A stretch of DNA of 64,000 nucleotides from Ancylostoma caninum (GCA_037903475.1 JBAJFG010000039.1:1348415-1412414); one strand, 5' to 3'; positions 1-12,460 are shown, numbered from the stretch's first letter. A program made the numbers and translations. Notes: a model not told the origin generated them from the letters alone.

Positions 1-1685
1 CACCCTAACACTGTTGCGACGATGAGAGCACCTCCACTGAACGGGTGCCTGTGGCATTTCGAAAGCCTGGTTGGTGGCTGGACTTAAACGTCGCCTCATT
101 TGATGGAAGCTTCAGCAGCGTCCCATGGTGAGGTTTCGATGCAATTGTGTAGCCAAGATATCCGTTCATTTCTAGAAAGCTTGTGCATTAACATACAGAG
201 AGTGAACGCTTCAGTTTAGCAAGACGTGACATTGTGTAGATAATCAACCAATAGTTGATCAAAATCAACAAATTTCTGAGTAACTACCAAGCCTTTACCA
301 TTAAAATACCCCAGACTTCGCCAGCAATCGTGGCGATCGCCACTACAGCCGGCTGTCGTCGTGCCGGCGATCGCCACATGGATAAAGTGAATGAGGAGGC
401 TCCAGACGTGAGAGAGATGGTAACCGATGTGGCATGGCAATCGATAGACACCGTTTCCACTATCGCGATCATCACATCGCTTGTTTATTTCGGGCCCATC
501 TTCGAGGGTACGGGCGATGAGCTCCGTTTTGCAGCGGTCCATGGTGAGGTAACGTGGCAGTCGATACGTATGATTTCCACGACAATTATCTCTTGTGTCG
601 CCGATTCATTTCTATCCATTTTGAACTGGGAACGTCTGGGGATACCCTTCCTCTCGAGATTTACAAAGGGTACAGGGACTCTGGTAGAAAACAGATGTGC
701 CGTGGCCAAAAAGTGGTGAAAACGCTAGGATATCGCCGATGTAGAGCGGGTCCGTTTTGGCCTAATTGTGAGGAAAAACACCAGAATAAGGGTTGGCTGA
801 CGGCTGAATGATCCAGTAGTGTGGAGCACACCAGCATGCAGGTCCGCCATTGTAGGATCGGTTCGCTCTGGCTCAATAACTGGGGAACGCTAGGATATGG
901 ATCCATGGGATAAGGGGCTGGTGTGGCCCATACAGTGAGGAAAACACCAGAATGCTGGTCTACCAATGGAAGAACGATCCGCCGAGGCCCAATGGTGGAG
1001 AACGCCAGGATATGGGCTCGCTTTGGTCCAATAGTGGAATGCCAAGGTGCAAGGCCGCCCAAGAAGAAAGCGTCCGGCTTAGCTTAACCGTGAAGAAGAA
1101 TCCAGAGTGCAATCCCTCACCTGGAAGAAGGGACTCCGTGGCTCAGTGGTGTGTAGAAGACTCCAGAATGCGGGCCCTCACCTGAAAGAAGGGCCTCCGT
1201 GGCCAAATGGTGTGGAAAACGCCAGGATACGGGTCAACCAATGGAAGAGGGGTCCGCCGTGGCCCAGTGGTGTGGGGAACGTCAGGATACGGGTCCTTCA
1301 ATGGAGCAAAGGCCCGCTGTGGCCCCGTGGTGTGGCGAACGCCAGGGTAAGTGTCACCCGTGGCCGAATAGTGTGAAGGACACCAGAATACGAGTTCGCT
1401 TTGGCCCAATAGTGTGGAGAACGGCAGGATATAGGTCCGCCGATGGAAGACGCATCTGCGTTGGCCCAGTCGTGAGGAAAACGCACGAATACGCCCTACG
1501 ACGGAGAACGGACTTGTCATGCTCATACTCAACTAATAAGAAAGATTTCATATTCCAGCCCATTTAATGATTAGTTTCGCTTCTTTGTCGATTTTACAGG
1601 GATTCGGCAAGTGCGTAGCTTTTGCACATGCCCCAAGTGGCTGCCCCACCCCGCTTTCTAGCGTCCCGAAGGGGCGCTAGTAAAG
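1..1685. repeat. Left arm of a large inverted repeat
   Basis: This stretch matches the reverse complement of about 36630-38600. Shared landmarks, in order, are a segment with CGTCCCATGGTGAGGT near 115-135, clustered GGCGATCGCC palindromes near 310-380, a roughly 60-bp-period minisatellite, and an inner-edge hairpin CTAGCGTCCCGAAGGGGCG near 1660. Similarity begins at base 1, so the repeat continues left of the window. Open frames here are minisatellite frames and are not called as genes. Confidence 0.8.
700..1520. repeat. Minisatellite, unit about 60 bp
   Basis: Imperfect tandem units carry the recurring words GTGTGGAGAACGCCAGGATA, CGGGTCC and CCAATGGAAGA. The unit is diverged between copies. 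The same array is present, reverse-complemented, at about 36800-37860. Confidence 0.8.
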
Positions 1686-2279
1686 AGAGTGAGAGAGAAC
1701 CTCAGTGCCTCATTGTCCCCGTTTCTGCCGGGCAATTTTTGAGTGTTTGTTGCATGTCATTGCCATTAGCTGCATACATTACCTTGGAGCAGGAAGCCTG
1801 CTTCTGTCTACTGAAAACCACAACAATATGAGGTTGCTGTAACTGCCTGACTAGAATGGAGAAGGCTACAGTATATCACAGTTTTGCTACACCAGCAAAC
1901 TCCTGATATAACCTGCTCAGGCTGTAGATCTGAATGAACCTTCTGCGAAATCTATCATATCTAATCTATCCGAGGTTGGAATGAAAAAAATGTGCTGTCA
2001 TATGCGAAGAGAGTGATTGTTAACAAAAATACCCATTCATTTCATTTCACAACTCATCCAAACTGATCGCCAGCACCAACTTTATCTCTTCATAGCATGA
2101 GAATCCTGATATCTACGACTGTGCAATTTTCGTAGAGCTGTTGCGACAAAGGGCTGAGTATCCAAAACGATCAAAATCTCAAACTCGAAAATTTCCGTGG
2201 GTGCTGCCTTTAAACGATTTGCGTTTAGCTAGCTGTTGTAGCAATTCAATGATGATGAAATAATTCAATTCAATGTGAT
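1686..2279. other. No gene seen
   Basis: AT-rich sequence without a convincing exon or repeat pair, apart from 2176-2216. That short piece matches the CGGAAATTTT / CCTTTAA end of the terminal-repeat family found complete at 42247-42654 and 60958-61388. Confidence 0.5.
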
Positions 2280-2475
2280 GGTCCCGACTTTCTCGTCCTT
2301 GTGGACATTGGCGCACCCTCATCACACTGCTGGACCCGCCCCCCGATGTTTCCACACTTTGGATGCTGGCGCCCCATTATCACACGGTGAGACCCGACTT
2401 TAGGCTTTCTCCCACTTTAGGATGCCGGGGCACCCTTACCGAGACAGTGGATCCGTTTTAGAGCACTTTAGCAGA
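2280..2475. repeat. Short minisatellite-like block
   Basis: About three units of roughly 60 bp, each with GGCGCACCC, ATCACAC and GGACCCG followed by a TTTCCACACTTTGGATG-like word. Related blocks lie near 3090, 24800, 31650, 32740 and, in reverse, 35100-35400. This is a dispersed GC-rich family. Confidence 0.55.
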
Positions 2476-2516
2476 ATCGGGTCAAATCTTTCCGAGAAGG
2501 ACTATACATTTACTGC

Positions 2517-2798
2517 ATGGTCCAGAAATGGGTCGCCTCCAAAAAGCTAGCAAGAATATTGAGAAATTATCTTAAAAGATTGGAAGGTACTGTAGAAGAA
2601 GGTCATATAAATTCGCTTCAACTGGATCCAATCGAGCGAAAAAGTTTCTCTGTGCTCACCTATGACAGCAATCATTTTAGCAACACCTCCATACAAGCGC
2701 TACTCATTCGACTGGAGAATTTTTATATCTCCGGCTTGAGGCACTGCAACATTCGTCTCAGAAATGCCAAACCCAAGATAGTGTTTGACGAAGCATAG
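2517..2798 (+). CDS. Unrecognised 93-residue open frame
   Basis: An uninterrupted frame of 93 codons, preceded by a possible acceptor (TGGTCCAG at 2519-2526), so it may be an exon and not a complete gene. The product is mixed basic/acidic with no signal peptide, membrane segment or motif I recognise. It could be a decayed transposon piece or the end of a gene that begins left of the window. Confidence 0.22.
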   Translation: MVQKWVASKKLARILRNYLKRLEGTVEEGHINSLQLDPIERKSFSVLTYDSNHFSNTSIQALLIRLENFYISGLRHCNIRLRNAKPKIVFDEA

Positions 2799-3059
2799 CA
2801 ATGCCCGTTGATCGGCCTTAGAGGTGGTGAATTATTGGGTGTAATCGATATAGTGCAGATCTGATGTTGGAATGATTTTTTCAATTGATTGTTGTAGTAG
2901 TTCACGTGATAAGGGTTCATCTGAGTACATAAACGGGACCGGGGGTAGTTCATTCAGGTACAAAGGGAATGGACAGAGAAACGGGTACGGAACGAAATGG
3001 CGGCACCTATTCGAAGTAGGTAGGATAGATAGCCGAAACGGCTGTCTGACCACCCTTCC

Positions 3060-3295
3060 CGCAAAAATAGATGAGCCTCGCGAATTCTTCCCATTTCTGG
3101 ACGTCGGCTCACTCCCATCACACCGTCAGATCTGACTCCAGGCATTTCCACGACTCCGCCACATCCGTCATCTAATGGTGGAGCGATAGTCACTACTCTA
3201 GACCATGCCCCTGAATTCCTTTCACACACAGCCACGCACACACATAACGCACAAAGTGAGCCCATTATTAAGTGCATGATTATGATGGACGCAAA
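3060..3295. repeat. Dispersed repeat, copy 1
   Basis: Contains ATCACACCGTC, an ACTCCAGGCATTTCC word, then CATGCCCCTGAATTCC and a CACACAC-rich end. The same order of words occurs at about 32700-32930, so the two are direct copies. Confidence 0.55.
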
Positions 3296-3324
3296 GCATT
3301 AGTGATGATCAATATAATTAACAG

Positions 3325-6300
3325 ATGATGATGAAGGAGTGTTGGGGTGGAAGAGAACGAGCCATGTGCTACTGCAATAAGGACTACTGTAATGGAGATT
3401 TCGACGCTATCCTGGTAGAATTATCCATTGTCCTTATCAGTAAAGAACAGGTGAAGCAAAAATAAGAAACGCCTCTTCTAGAAGAAGTGGGTCACGAGCT
3501 CAGTTTCCAACAAGACGCTATTCAACTGTGTGAAACAGCACATTGAACAAAGTTAGTTTTTGCTCTTTGTAGGATTTTGCTCTATAGGACTTACAGCTAT
3601 GATGGAGTGCTTACAGAGACAAAGCTAACAAATCACGGCTTTACGGTGAGTACTATAAAGGCACTAAGTAATAACTAATAATCAAGTAATAACTAATAGT
3701 GCATCAGCCGGGCAATCGGTGTTTTCCAAATCGAACAGTAGCCTTGTGCTATGATGCTCTGCGAAACCTGCAAATTACAAGGAACTCGGCAAGGTTATAC
3801 TTAGAGCCCGAAATTGTGCGACGTATGTAGTTCACAACTTTTTGCTCTGATGTGTTGAGTTCACTATGCTCTTTTCTGAGCTGGTTATGGGAACCGAAAA
3901 AAGCCAAATGTGTAACAATTGGGTTGCTCAAAAACTTCCCCAAGCAAGTCTTATTTCATGGCTCAGTATAATGTGATATCAAAGTTCTTCCTCTGAAACT
4001 TTTCAGAACTTCTTTAGAAAAAAAAACTAGGAGGGACAAAGTGGAGGATCAAAGAGTTGTGCTTTTCCGGCTTTTCTGCTATCAGTTGTAGGCCCTACCT
4101 GAAGTGGAAAATGCGAGAACTGCGAAACTTCGAAAAGAAAACAAACAAATCGCAGAAAAAGAGAGATTACAGTATAGTACCTCTACATAACAACAGAATA
4201 AGAAACATCGCAATCATTACATGATGAAATAATGCATACATTCCTATACACAAAACAACAGCGCGAATGCATTTGAACTATTTAAAAAAGCAAAACCTAT
4301 ATTTGTCGCCGCGTCGACCGAGATCGACGACAGCCGACGGTCGCGGTGGCCTTCGACAACGGCGACACATAGTAGTAGCTGATCAATCGAAACCTCAGTA
4401 AAAGGGCGGAAATATCGTGGAAGGTATTGCGCATTATTTCATTCTTAACAGATTCCATCAACACCTCCTCCGAAGAAGACAACTTTATTGTTGACACCAT
4501 TCGCGCCCACGGAAGCAGTTAAGAGAAGCACTTCAGTAACAGGGAGATCATCCAGATCACCTACGACAATGCAGAGAACAACGGGAAAAATAATTACTAG
4601 AACAACATGTAGGTTAATTTGTAAGATTCATTCAGTTAGTTTTTGAATTGAAAAATAGGCCTCACTACTTCTTAAACGCAAGTTTAGTAAAAGTGGTACA
4701 AACTACAACAGCGAAGTCTCTACCTGGACATGGTGCCATGGAAATGACTCAAAGAGGTGAGCTTCTATAAAATAATGAGGCGCCTTGTGTTAAGGAGAAT
4801 AGTGTTACCAACATTTTGACTAGGAAAGAATAGTGCCGTGAAATTCTTCTGATCAAGGCTTGGTATGTGACATGAAAGGATAAGTCTCACCGCACTTTCG
4901 CGTTTGACTCACTAGAGGCTACCACAGTTAACAAAATGTACGAGTTCCGTCAACTGAATAGATCACGTATGCTTTGAGTCGCGCTGTAGACCGATAGAAC
5001 GGTGCAAGACGTGTTGAAGAAAAGATGCTAGACAGGGCCACTCATGTCCACCTCGGGAAGTTTGACTATTCTTTGTGAAAGAAAAAGCTTTCAAAATGGT
5101 GTTTCTCAAGTTTTCAAGGCCTTTTGAGTACATCATTCTCCTCAGTAGCTTCCCGATCTATGACGGCGTAAGAATCTCAGAGGCTGTTCCTGTGATGAAA
5201 CCTTGAATTTCAATAGTCATGTGAATTGGATTTTGATCTTGCTATCATTACGAAATAACTCCTAATTTTCTGCCTAGCAGCTCCTTGTCAGAACAGTGAA
5301 AGCATAATTGCAATGAAGTGGGAACAAAAAGATGGTGAAGGATTTGAATTGATAGGAATGAAGATGAATCCATGAGAGGAATGCCGCATTTTATATATTT
5401 CAAAAGAAATGAAAAGTTACATCGACTTCGTATAAATGCTAGATGAATCCATGAGAGGATTGGGAGAGCTCGACCTATCTGGGCCGGTGCTGTCAGTTAT
5501 GCCTGAATGATGCTATACGAGAATTCACAAAAAACACGAAAATTTGAAAATGCAAAAAAAAATGAATGCACAAGATTTTTAAGAGGCGCTACAGAAAGAT
5601 GATGGAGAAGCGAACGCCAACAGGCCACAGCAAAGCTCTCGACATTACAGGGGTACGTCCGACAGGACAAAAGCTGACATGTAAGTTGACAGTTCTTCCA
5701 AATATATTCCCAAACGTTGAAAAAGCGTGCTTTGCTTTGATGCAATCATAGCTCATCCTAATCGTTTTGTTGGTATGGGATAATATCAGTGTAGAGCATA
5801 CTCGCTTTATGAAAAAGCATAGCAGCCACAGCTTGTCCGCCTAGCGTGTATGCACTACTCCTTATCGACTAGCGTGTATGCACTACTCCAAGCAGATTTT
5901 GCCAGGAGGCAGTGGAGATTACGTGGTCTCAGTTAAGATTCACATAATTTCGTGCAATGAATACGGAGATAAGTAAGCCAGAGAAAAGCGAAGACGTTCT
6001 TCTCATTCCAATCGGGAAACACCTAGACGGATAAGCTAAACTGCATCCCGCGCTTCTTCCAGGTAGCCACGGATTAAGGTGTCACAAGGAACCAAAAAGT
6101 TAGGATCACAGTCCTAGTCTACGAAATTCAAGGCGGGTGCGCAAATCGTTGGGGCAGTATAAGCACGTAAGAGTTACTGGAAATCACACACAGTATGGTG
6201 CTTGTTCCTTGTTCTTTGACACCCGTTGATCTTCGGATATACCAAGCGGGCGCCAGCAATCCTTCCATTTATCCCTCTCGCAAGCCAGAGTTGTCCAGTG

Positions 6301-9300
6301 GATTCTGTCCGTTCGAGAGACACGGAGAGCATCGTATCTACCCTTGAAGGACTCCGAGAAGAAGTCTGACTATCGGGTCGGTGGTCTTCCTGTCGTGCGC
6401 TTAACGTCCCATGGAGTCCAGTCGCTGACGGCTCTTGTCCAACGGTTGTCTTTAAAACGCATCACGTGTGCGGCCCACCTAATCTTACTCAACTTGGCGT
6501 GAGCTACAGCGTCCCTGATCTTCGATTGTTGACGAAGGGTGGAACTCCGTATTCCAGCCCCCACTTGCGTGAGGCCGGTTATTCCCAGCATCACCCTCTC
6601 GATGGAGCGTTCGACGACGCTGACCGCATTCTCATCCTGCTTGCGCAACGCCCCGGTTTCTGAGGCGTAGTTCAAAGCAAGGAGAACGGTTGTGTTGAAG
6701 AAGTGGGCACAGAGCCTGCTGTTCTTCGTCTTCTTCACTACGTCTTTGATGCTCATGTAAGCTCCGCAAGCCGTTCGTTTCCTCCTATCCAGCTCTGGAG
6801 CGAGATCGTTCATCATGTTGACTTCCCGACCTAGGCATACGTAGCTGGAGCATTTAGATATGGTCGTTCCGTTTAACGAGAATGGGGCATCTGGGATCCG
6901 TCCGTTGTTCATGAACATCGTCTTCGTCAGATTCAGTTGAAGACCAATCTTTCCACACGCGTCCTGTCGGCCTGCGTCTGTTCCGCTTCGCTGATGGTTG
7001 GTGTTATAAGAACGATGTCGTCAGCGAAGCAAAGATGACTAAGTGGCTTTCATACATTTGCCGCGGCGGCAGTCGCCCATGGTTAAGCATAGGCCGGCGA
7101 CGTCGCCGCGACAAGAGCTTGTTTACTTTTTTGCCGCGGCGCCGCCCGGCGACGTCGCCCAGCGGCAAGCGGCAAGGAATGGTCGAGGGGGTATTTTGTC
7201 GCTGGGCGACGTTTGTGTGAAAGCGTGGCATGCCGCTCAGCGGCAACTTTTGCCGCGCACCCACTTTTGCCGCGGCGGCGGCGGCGCCGCCGCGGCAAAT
7301 GTATGAAAGCCCCTTAAAGGCAAGGTCCGGTCAAAATCTTGCCCACCCAGGTTTCTTGCTCTCTGGAATCCAAACCATATGTGTAGCACGAATCTCAAGT
7401 TTGAGACCTCTATATGAGCTCTATCGCTAGATATGGAACAAAACGTCTGAGCATTACGGTAGCCGTGAGAAAACGCGCTCCAACCGATAAAGGCTGCGCG
7501 AATGCATACTGAGCAATGATGGACGATCAATACATACAGCCTGACGAACAATTCGTGAAACCTTCCCCACCCCATCAAACGGACCACTGGTCGTTTGAAT
7601 ATGAATTTTTTCCGACGACGCCACAACATACAGCATGTAGGGCGCGCCGTATAACGTCATTTGAAAACACGGACGCCGCAAACCCGCAAACGCCGTACCG
7701 AAGTTGGTGGATCGAGTACGCTTGTTGCGGGACCTCTTTAGGGATTTTTGTATAGTTTTCGCCCAAGGCATCGATGTGGACTACGAATCCAGTAGAAATT
7801 CGGGAGATGGAATTTTGCCCGGACCTTGCCTTTAAGTCGCCGGCCATCAACTTGCACTCCCATGCTACTGGCACTGCCAACTAATTTGTCCTAGTAAAAA
7901 TGCAAAGTAGAGAATGAGTGCCACAATCCGAACGGTTTCAGTTATGCCATATGGCATAACTCGAAGTTATGCCATTTGATATTATTTCATTTTCACTCTG
8001 CCATACTCCGAACGGTTGTGGCCGCTCATTCTCTACTTTGCATTTTTACTAGGACAAATTAGTTGGCAGCGTCATATATCCACTCGTATTATAGTGTCCG
8101 CTTTCCTTTTCATATGTATGTGGTTTTACTAGGTTTGGTTGTTGGGTACGCAATGGCCAGCTGCAATGTTCCCATAGAGTATCCCCAGACTTCGCCACCA
8201 ATCGACGTTCTCCCCACGACCGACAGCGGTCGTAGCGATTGCAATTCATGGACAATGCGAATGGTCCCAGAGATACCAGAAACGTGAGGGAGATGCCAAT
8301 TAAATCAGTGTGTCCTGGCGATCAATAAGCATAACTTATTTTTGCTATCACTCACATCGCCACTTCTTCGAATAGAACTAGCAATGAGAAGCAATGAGCT
8401 CCGGTTGGAAGGGACTTGAGGTGGTAGAATGGGCAATCGAGACGTTTCGCTTCTATTATCGTTAGGTCCAGGGCATACTTCACAGCGACACCGTCGCGGT
8501 GAAGAAAATGAACAGAAATGAGAACAAAATGTTACGAGTTCTCACATCTTATCACACAGTTTGCATGGAATACCGTGCTGGCATATCAGCCACTGTGAGT
8601 AAACTTGTGTTGGTGAACGGTCGCAGCGACAGCGTCGCTGTGTAGTATGCCCTAGACCTTACCTCTTATATTGCCCGTTGACTTTGATTCATTCTGAGCT
8701 GGAAAAGTTTGGGAATACTCCAGGACTACGAGATGCTTTTCTCGTTTCACGTTGCTAGCAGTGTTGTATTCTATTAAGGATATAAAATGCCGACGGATGA
8801 GCACTATCGGCTGAATGCAACCCTATGAAAACTTGTTCTCGATGAAGTATGAAGTAGTCAATCACTCCCACTTGTGAGATGCGCCACGAATACGACTTCA
8901 TCTGAGAGTCGCAGAAGCATTGAATACATATGTGACACGTACAGTAAATTGCTTGGGGCATCCAAAGCACCCATACTCCTTTGGTAATAATTTGCCGACC
9001 TAGTAGACATGAAAAACTTGGTTGACCTGAGGCGAAATCTAACAATTAGCCGTTCACTCCGAATTGTGTTTCTCGCCACCACGCCACACGCATACATGCT
9101 CTCGATATCGCAGTGGAATCTAACACTGGATGAACTAACGCATTCACAAATTAGCTACAGTCTCTAAAATGTTTCGTTCTTTTGTGGCGTCATTCGAGAT
9201 ACAATTTCCGCAAATCATGAAAAGTCGCAAAAAAGCATCGCAGAAGTTGTGATCGCACGAGTTCTTTGTCGCTCGGATACATTTTCAATCTCTTGACGAA

Positions 9301-11153
9301 TACGAAAATAGACACAAAAGAGAAGGGAATCAATATAATATCGACATAAGTCCAATATAAAGACACAAAAACGATTTTTTACGAAAAAAAGAACGTAAAA
9401 TAGCAATCGAACTTTTTTTGCGAACAAGTCTATTCAGTACTTTTTGGTCTGATTTAAAAAAAAAAAAGATTGTGCACACTAACGCCTTCAACACAGCATT
9501 TTTGAACAACTTGATTTCGCGTGAAAATGCAAAGCATTTTTGTACAAAACAGCATTTTGCTGAAGGTTTTGATATGTAAAAGTACAACCTCGCATCAGTG
9601 GAGGTCCTGCCTAATACCTGATACTCCTAGTTTTAATAAATGATGCTGTATGGCTCACGGTAAGCTCCGAAAAATCAATATTACTTGAACAACGAAGTAG
9701 TGGCTATCTAATGACATTGTGTGGAAGAGGTATGCCTCCAGGCATCCACTCTACCTGCAGGCCATTCACTCTACCCTGCCATATGACAGGGAAGAAAAAG
9801 AAAATGCCGAGTTTGCAAATAGGAAACCTAACTAAATTCATGAATGAAGAAGAATATGTATGTGGTAGAATGAAAAACACTCAGAATATGGAGCACTGGA
9901 ATTAGACATTATTACGTCCATCACAACTTCACATACTGGTATTAGCACCACTCATTTTTACGTTTCTATGGATTTCGTTTCATTCGTGATGGACGAGATA
10001 ACATTTCTCACCAGCTCATGCTAGTTTTACTAGCAGGGCCTCTAGCATTTTTTGAAGGCACATTCAGCAGGAAAACAAGCCCGGTCCAAATCCGAGGTGG
10101 CTGCTCCCCTTACGAGCAGGGCCGGCGTGGCTATGTATCTGCAGGCGCTTTCGGAGGCGCTGTGGAAGAAGTCCACAATAGCACTGTGGAAGAACGCTAA
10201 GCCGCCGTCTATAACTTAGCCCCATGATGAAAGCATGTGATCACGTGCTGGTCCCCCACCGCCTGCGCTCTGGAAAATTTTGTTGCACTATCATGATTTA
10301 TGTAAGAGGATTATGATTCATTTCGCATGGAATTGCGTGCTGGCATAGGAGCGAAAGCTTCTGGTGGTGAGCGTCGCTGTGTAGTAGCCATAGGACTAAA
10401 ATGGAGTTGTTCATTCACGGAGATTTTTGCCTTTCACTGCTCTCAAGTTCTAAGCGATATTACTAGATTGTTTTAATGAAATTAAGACAATCCATCAAGT
10501 GATATTCCCAGTACTCTTGCCATGCGCCTTATGCTAAGCATAAGAGTATTTGCGTAAATGATAGAATGATAGAATATTGTTGAAGCACCTGCCTCATTGA
10601 TTGTAGAGGTTCTGACCCACAAGTTGGAAAATCAAAGCACTCGAGGGAGTTTTCTGTCACAATTGTTATCATGACGGACAGCAAAATCTAAGTTTCTTTG
10701 CTCAGCAGTTGTCCCCATGCATCAATTAACCACTGATCCACCGGCTTCGCTTTTGGTTGACGCGTATTCTCAAAGCCTATTACTTATTGCGCGACTCTCC
10801 AAGCTAAGGAACAGGTGATGCTTTACCAGTGTTAATGGTTGGCTGGCTGGCAATGTGATGGTCACCGTCAATGTCTGCCACCGCGAGCTCCTCTCCCTCG
10901 TCATTACAGCGGACATCAACAACCATTACACGGTCAACGTCCTATCCACCTTCCTTTACATTTTTACGTTTTCAGCTTTATATTCGTCATCTTTGCACTT
11001 GGAACTGCCATCACAATATGTATTATCATACCTGCAGTGATATATGTAATAAAACATAAGAAAACGGACTGGAAGAAGTCGAAGTCAACGAAGAAAACCC
11101 AAAAAAATGACATGAAAATTGCCAAAACGCCGAAGAGTCCAGGGGATCCATAG
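3325..11153 (+). CDS. Three-finger single-pass membrane protein, gene 1 (5' end not seen)
   Basis: Exons seen: 3325-3414, 3482-3551, 3617-3645, 4452-4608, 4688-4756 and, by inference, 10976-11153. The first ends the cysteine domain (MCYCNKDYCNG), matching CYCQSDLCNG and CFCAEDFCNG in genes 2 and 3. The 70-nt exon 3482-3551 has the conserved KW start, SNKT sequon and NCV cysteine. Exon 4452-4608 is a Pro/Thr/Ser-rich stalk and 4688-4756 continues it. Phases run 0-0, 0-1, 1-0, 0-1, 1-1, as in gene 2. The last exon gives one membrane helix and a Lys-rich tail. A possible 40-nt bridging exon at 10815-10854 has the right phases (1-2) but is weak. The leader and first cysteine exons should lie upstream. 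A cell-surface Ly-6-like protein is inferred; the ligand is unknown. Confidence 0.68.
4757..6190. other. Intronic, no gene seen
   Basis: Inside gene 1 after exon 4688-4756. I see no further stalk exon with the required entry phase and no repeat pair. AT-rich intron sequence. Confidence 0.45.
6195..7042 (-). mobile_element. RTE-type non-LTR retrotransposon, C-terminal fragment
   Basis: Read on the minus strand, 7042-6918 encodes FADDIVLI, the reverse-transcriptase catalytic motif. A frameshift then leads into a 182-codon frame (6918-6370). That frame carries the usual C-terminal words of nematode RTE ORFs: the CLGREVN, CAHFFNTTVLLALNYASE and RWAAHVMRFKDNRW segments. A TAG replaces a Trp codon near 6370, after which the frame continues (SDFFSESFKGRYDALRVSR) to about 6195. 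It is 5'-truncated, frameshifted and stopped, so it is dead. It lies in an intron of gene 1. Confidence 0.9.
7045..7311. mobile_element. GC-rich palindromic MITE
   Basis: The ends GGCTTTCATACATTTGCCGC and GCGGCAAATGTATGAAAGCC are perfect inverted repeats. The interior is built of CCGCGGC and GGCGACGTCGCC palindromes. It abuts the truncated 5' side of the RTE fragment. Confidence 0.85.
7313..7836. mobile_element. Non-autonomous DNA element, TIR CTTAAAGGCAAGGTCCGG
   Basis: CTTAAAGGCAAGGTCCGG at 7313-7330 is mirrored by GGACCTTGCCTTTAAG at 7821-7836, with near-matching AAAATT just inside. The interior frames look like chance. It starts two bases after the preceding palindromic element. Confidence 0.75.
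7875..8068. mobile_element. Palindromic MITE, about 194 bp
   Basis: TGCCAACTAATTTGTCCTAG at the left is exactly complemented by the right end. The arms stay paired for about 45 bases on each side, through TGCAAAGTAGAGAATGAG. The centre repeats AGTTATGCCAT. Confidence 0.9.
8170..8460. repeat. Fragment of the large inverted-repeat family
   Basis: CCCCAGACTTCGCCA, GAGGGAGATG, CATCGCCA and ATGAGCTCCG occur in the same order as at 310-530 of the left arm. A diverged partial copy. Confidence 0.6.
8463..8661. mobile_element. MITE with TAGGTCCAGGGCATACT ends
   Basis: TAGGTCCAGGGCATACTTCA at the left pairs with TAGTATGCCCTAGACCTTA at the right. Inside both ends is a CAGCGACNNYGTCGC palindrome. A related end occurs near 10370-10395. 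Confidence 0.75.
8662..10810. other. Intronic, one weak exon-like patch
   Basis: No clear gene. Near 9790-9870, EEKENAEFAN in one frame and EEEYVC in another faintly recall the 70-nt ERWEN-type exon of genes 2 and 3. Gene 1 already has an intact version at 3482, so this would be a decayed duplicate at best. 10018-10200 is open but featureless. Confidence 0.35.
10976..11153 (+). CDS. Terminal transmembrane exon of gene 1
   Basis: The acceptor TTACGTTTTCAG is followed by an exon in phase 2. Its first about 24 residues are hydrophobic (from FIFVIFALGT to AVIYVI). A lysine-rich tail of about 34 residues follows (KHKKTDWKKSK, then KSPGDP), with TAG at 11151-11153. The same entry phase and layout occur at 21481 (gene 2) and 45293 (gene 3). 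The positive charges after the helix fit an outside-out orientation with a short cytoplasmic tail. Its link to the exons at 3.3-4.8 kb is by order, strand and phase only. Confidence 0.72.
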
Positions 11154-11544
11154 GCGACTGCGTCCATCACTATTCGGTCAACTCGTACGATAAATCCTTT
11201 TTAGAACAAAAGCAAATACATGTTCCTGATAAATGTTTATTAGTCTTGAGCTTGGAAACACAGAAACAGACAGCACAGCTGGAAAACAAAATTACAACGG
11301 AGCCAACAAAGTTTACAAAGTTTGCCTGTGAATGTTCCACATTCTCTGCATAGTTTTGTAAATCTGCATAGGTATTTCAAAGAGGTTACGTCTAAGTAGT
11401 CCAGTTTGAAAATCTGGAGGAATGGGTCCCACTAATTTAATTACGATTGGTAATATACACCTTTTGTTTCTTTTTGTGTCCTTTTTTTTTGCTCTCGAAG
11501 GCAATGAACCACGGCTTCGGGAAACCATCAGAATATGTACCTAT

Positions 11545-11890
11545 CGCGCTGATTCCAATGATGTACATAAAGTATAGAAAGTTCTCAAAAACCCAAATTT
11601 TATTGTGAGAATTACTATTGACGCGAACGAGTTTCCTTTGTAGAAAAATTGAAAAACAGATGAGAAGGTAAGATTGCACATCAAGATGAATTCTCCAGTA
11701 GTAGCTATAATCGATTGAACAAGTATGGAGTGGGAAACCATCCTCAGAAAACCTTTGCTAAAGAACGAATCCTCTCTTTAAGTGGCTGAGATTTACAAAA
11801 AAAAATCCCATAAATCATGGAGTTGTCCACGTTTCGCAGAATCTTACAGTTCACCTTTGAGCTCAGCGGTTCGCATATTTTTTTTACAGA
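11545..11890. repeat. Degenerate copy of the AAAGGCAGTG element family
   Basis: CGCTGATTCCAATGATGT, GACGAGTTTCCTT-like, GATTGCACATCAA and GAGCTCAGCGGTTCGC words occur in the same order as at 12760-13222 and 35887-36360, with many differences and no clear ends. Confidence 0.6.
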
Positions 11891-12240
11891 CGTAAGTTTC
11901 TCGAACGTGATCTCTGAGATGACACGAAGAACAAGTCCACTAGCAATTGCCATAACCATCGGAAAGAATTCAACCGTGCCAATATTCACGGATTGAATTC
12001 CTAACATTACGTCAAAAATTGCATCTTTGCTCTAAAAATTGCCATAGACACTCCATGAGGTTCACCATGGCGCATTCGGAAATGAGGAAATGTTGGTGAA
12101 TTCACTGATTTAAGGTAATCTATATGGTTTCGACCGTTAGTACTTGGTGTTGACTGAAAACAACCGCACTTCAGCCACGCCATGATTCTTCTGCCAATAA
12201 CCACTGCTATGTGGATGGTCTTCATCGCCCCAAATGAGGA

Positions 12241-12460
12241 CAATTTGCACTAGATGCGTGTGTTTGAAGGGCTTGCGTTTATATGATGAAGGATAGAGCC
12301 AGTCGCATCGCTGATGCAGCTCGTGCGCACGCGTTTACGTCCTCGGGATGGCCGCACGTTCTTTTCATTAGGGGTGCACATTCCGCCTTGACCAGCCTTA
12401 ATGGAAAATCCTTTTGAAATGAATGCGTGCGTCTGACGCACGCATCCTAGCATGAATTGC
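12241..12460. mobile_element. MITE, GATGCGTGCG family, copy 1
   Basis: CAATTTGCACTAGATGCGTG at the left is mirrored by ACGCACGCATCCTAGCATG and AATTG at the right. The interior (ACGCACGCGTTTACG, CGCACGTTCTTTTCATT) is shared with 25389-25629. Confidence 0.8.

Noticed and set aside
1921..2020. Frame with EVG...KKMCC resembling gene 2 exons 1-2
   Set aside because: Too short, no intron between the parts, and a stop follows at once; probably coincidence.
7004..7306. Six overlapping frames in both strands
   Set aside because: They arise from the GC-rich palindromic MITE at 7045-7311.
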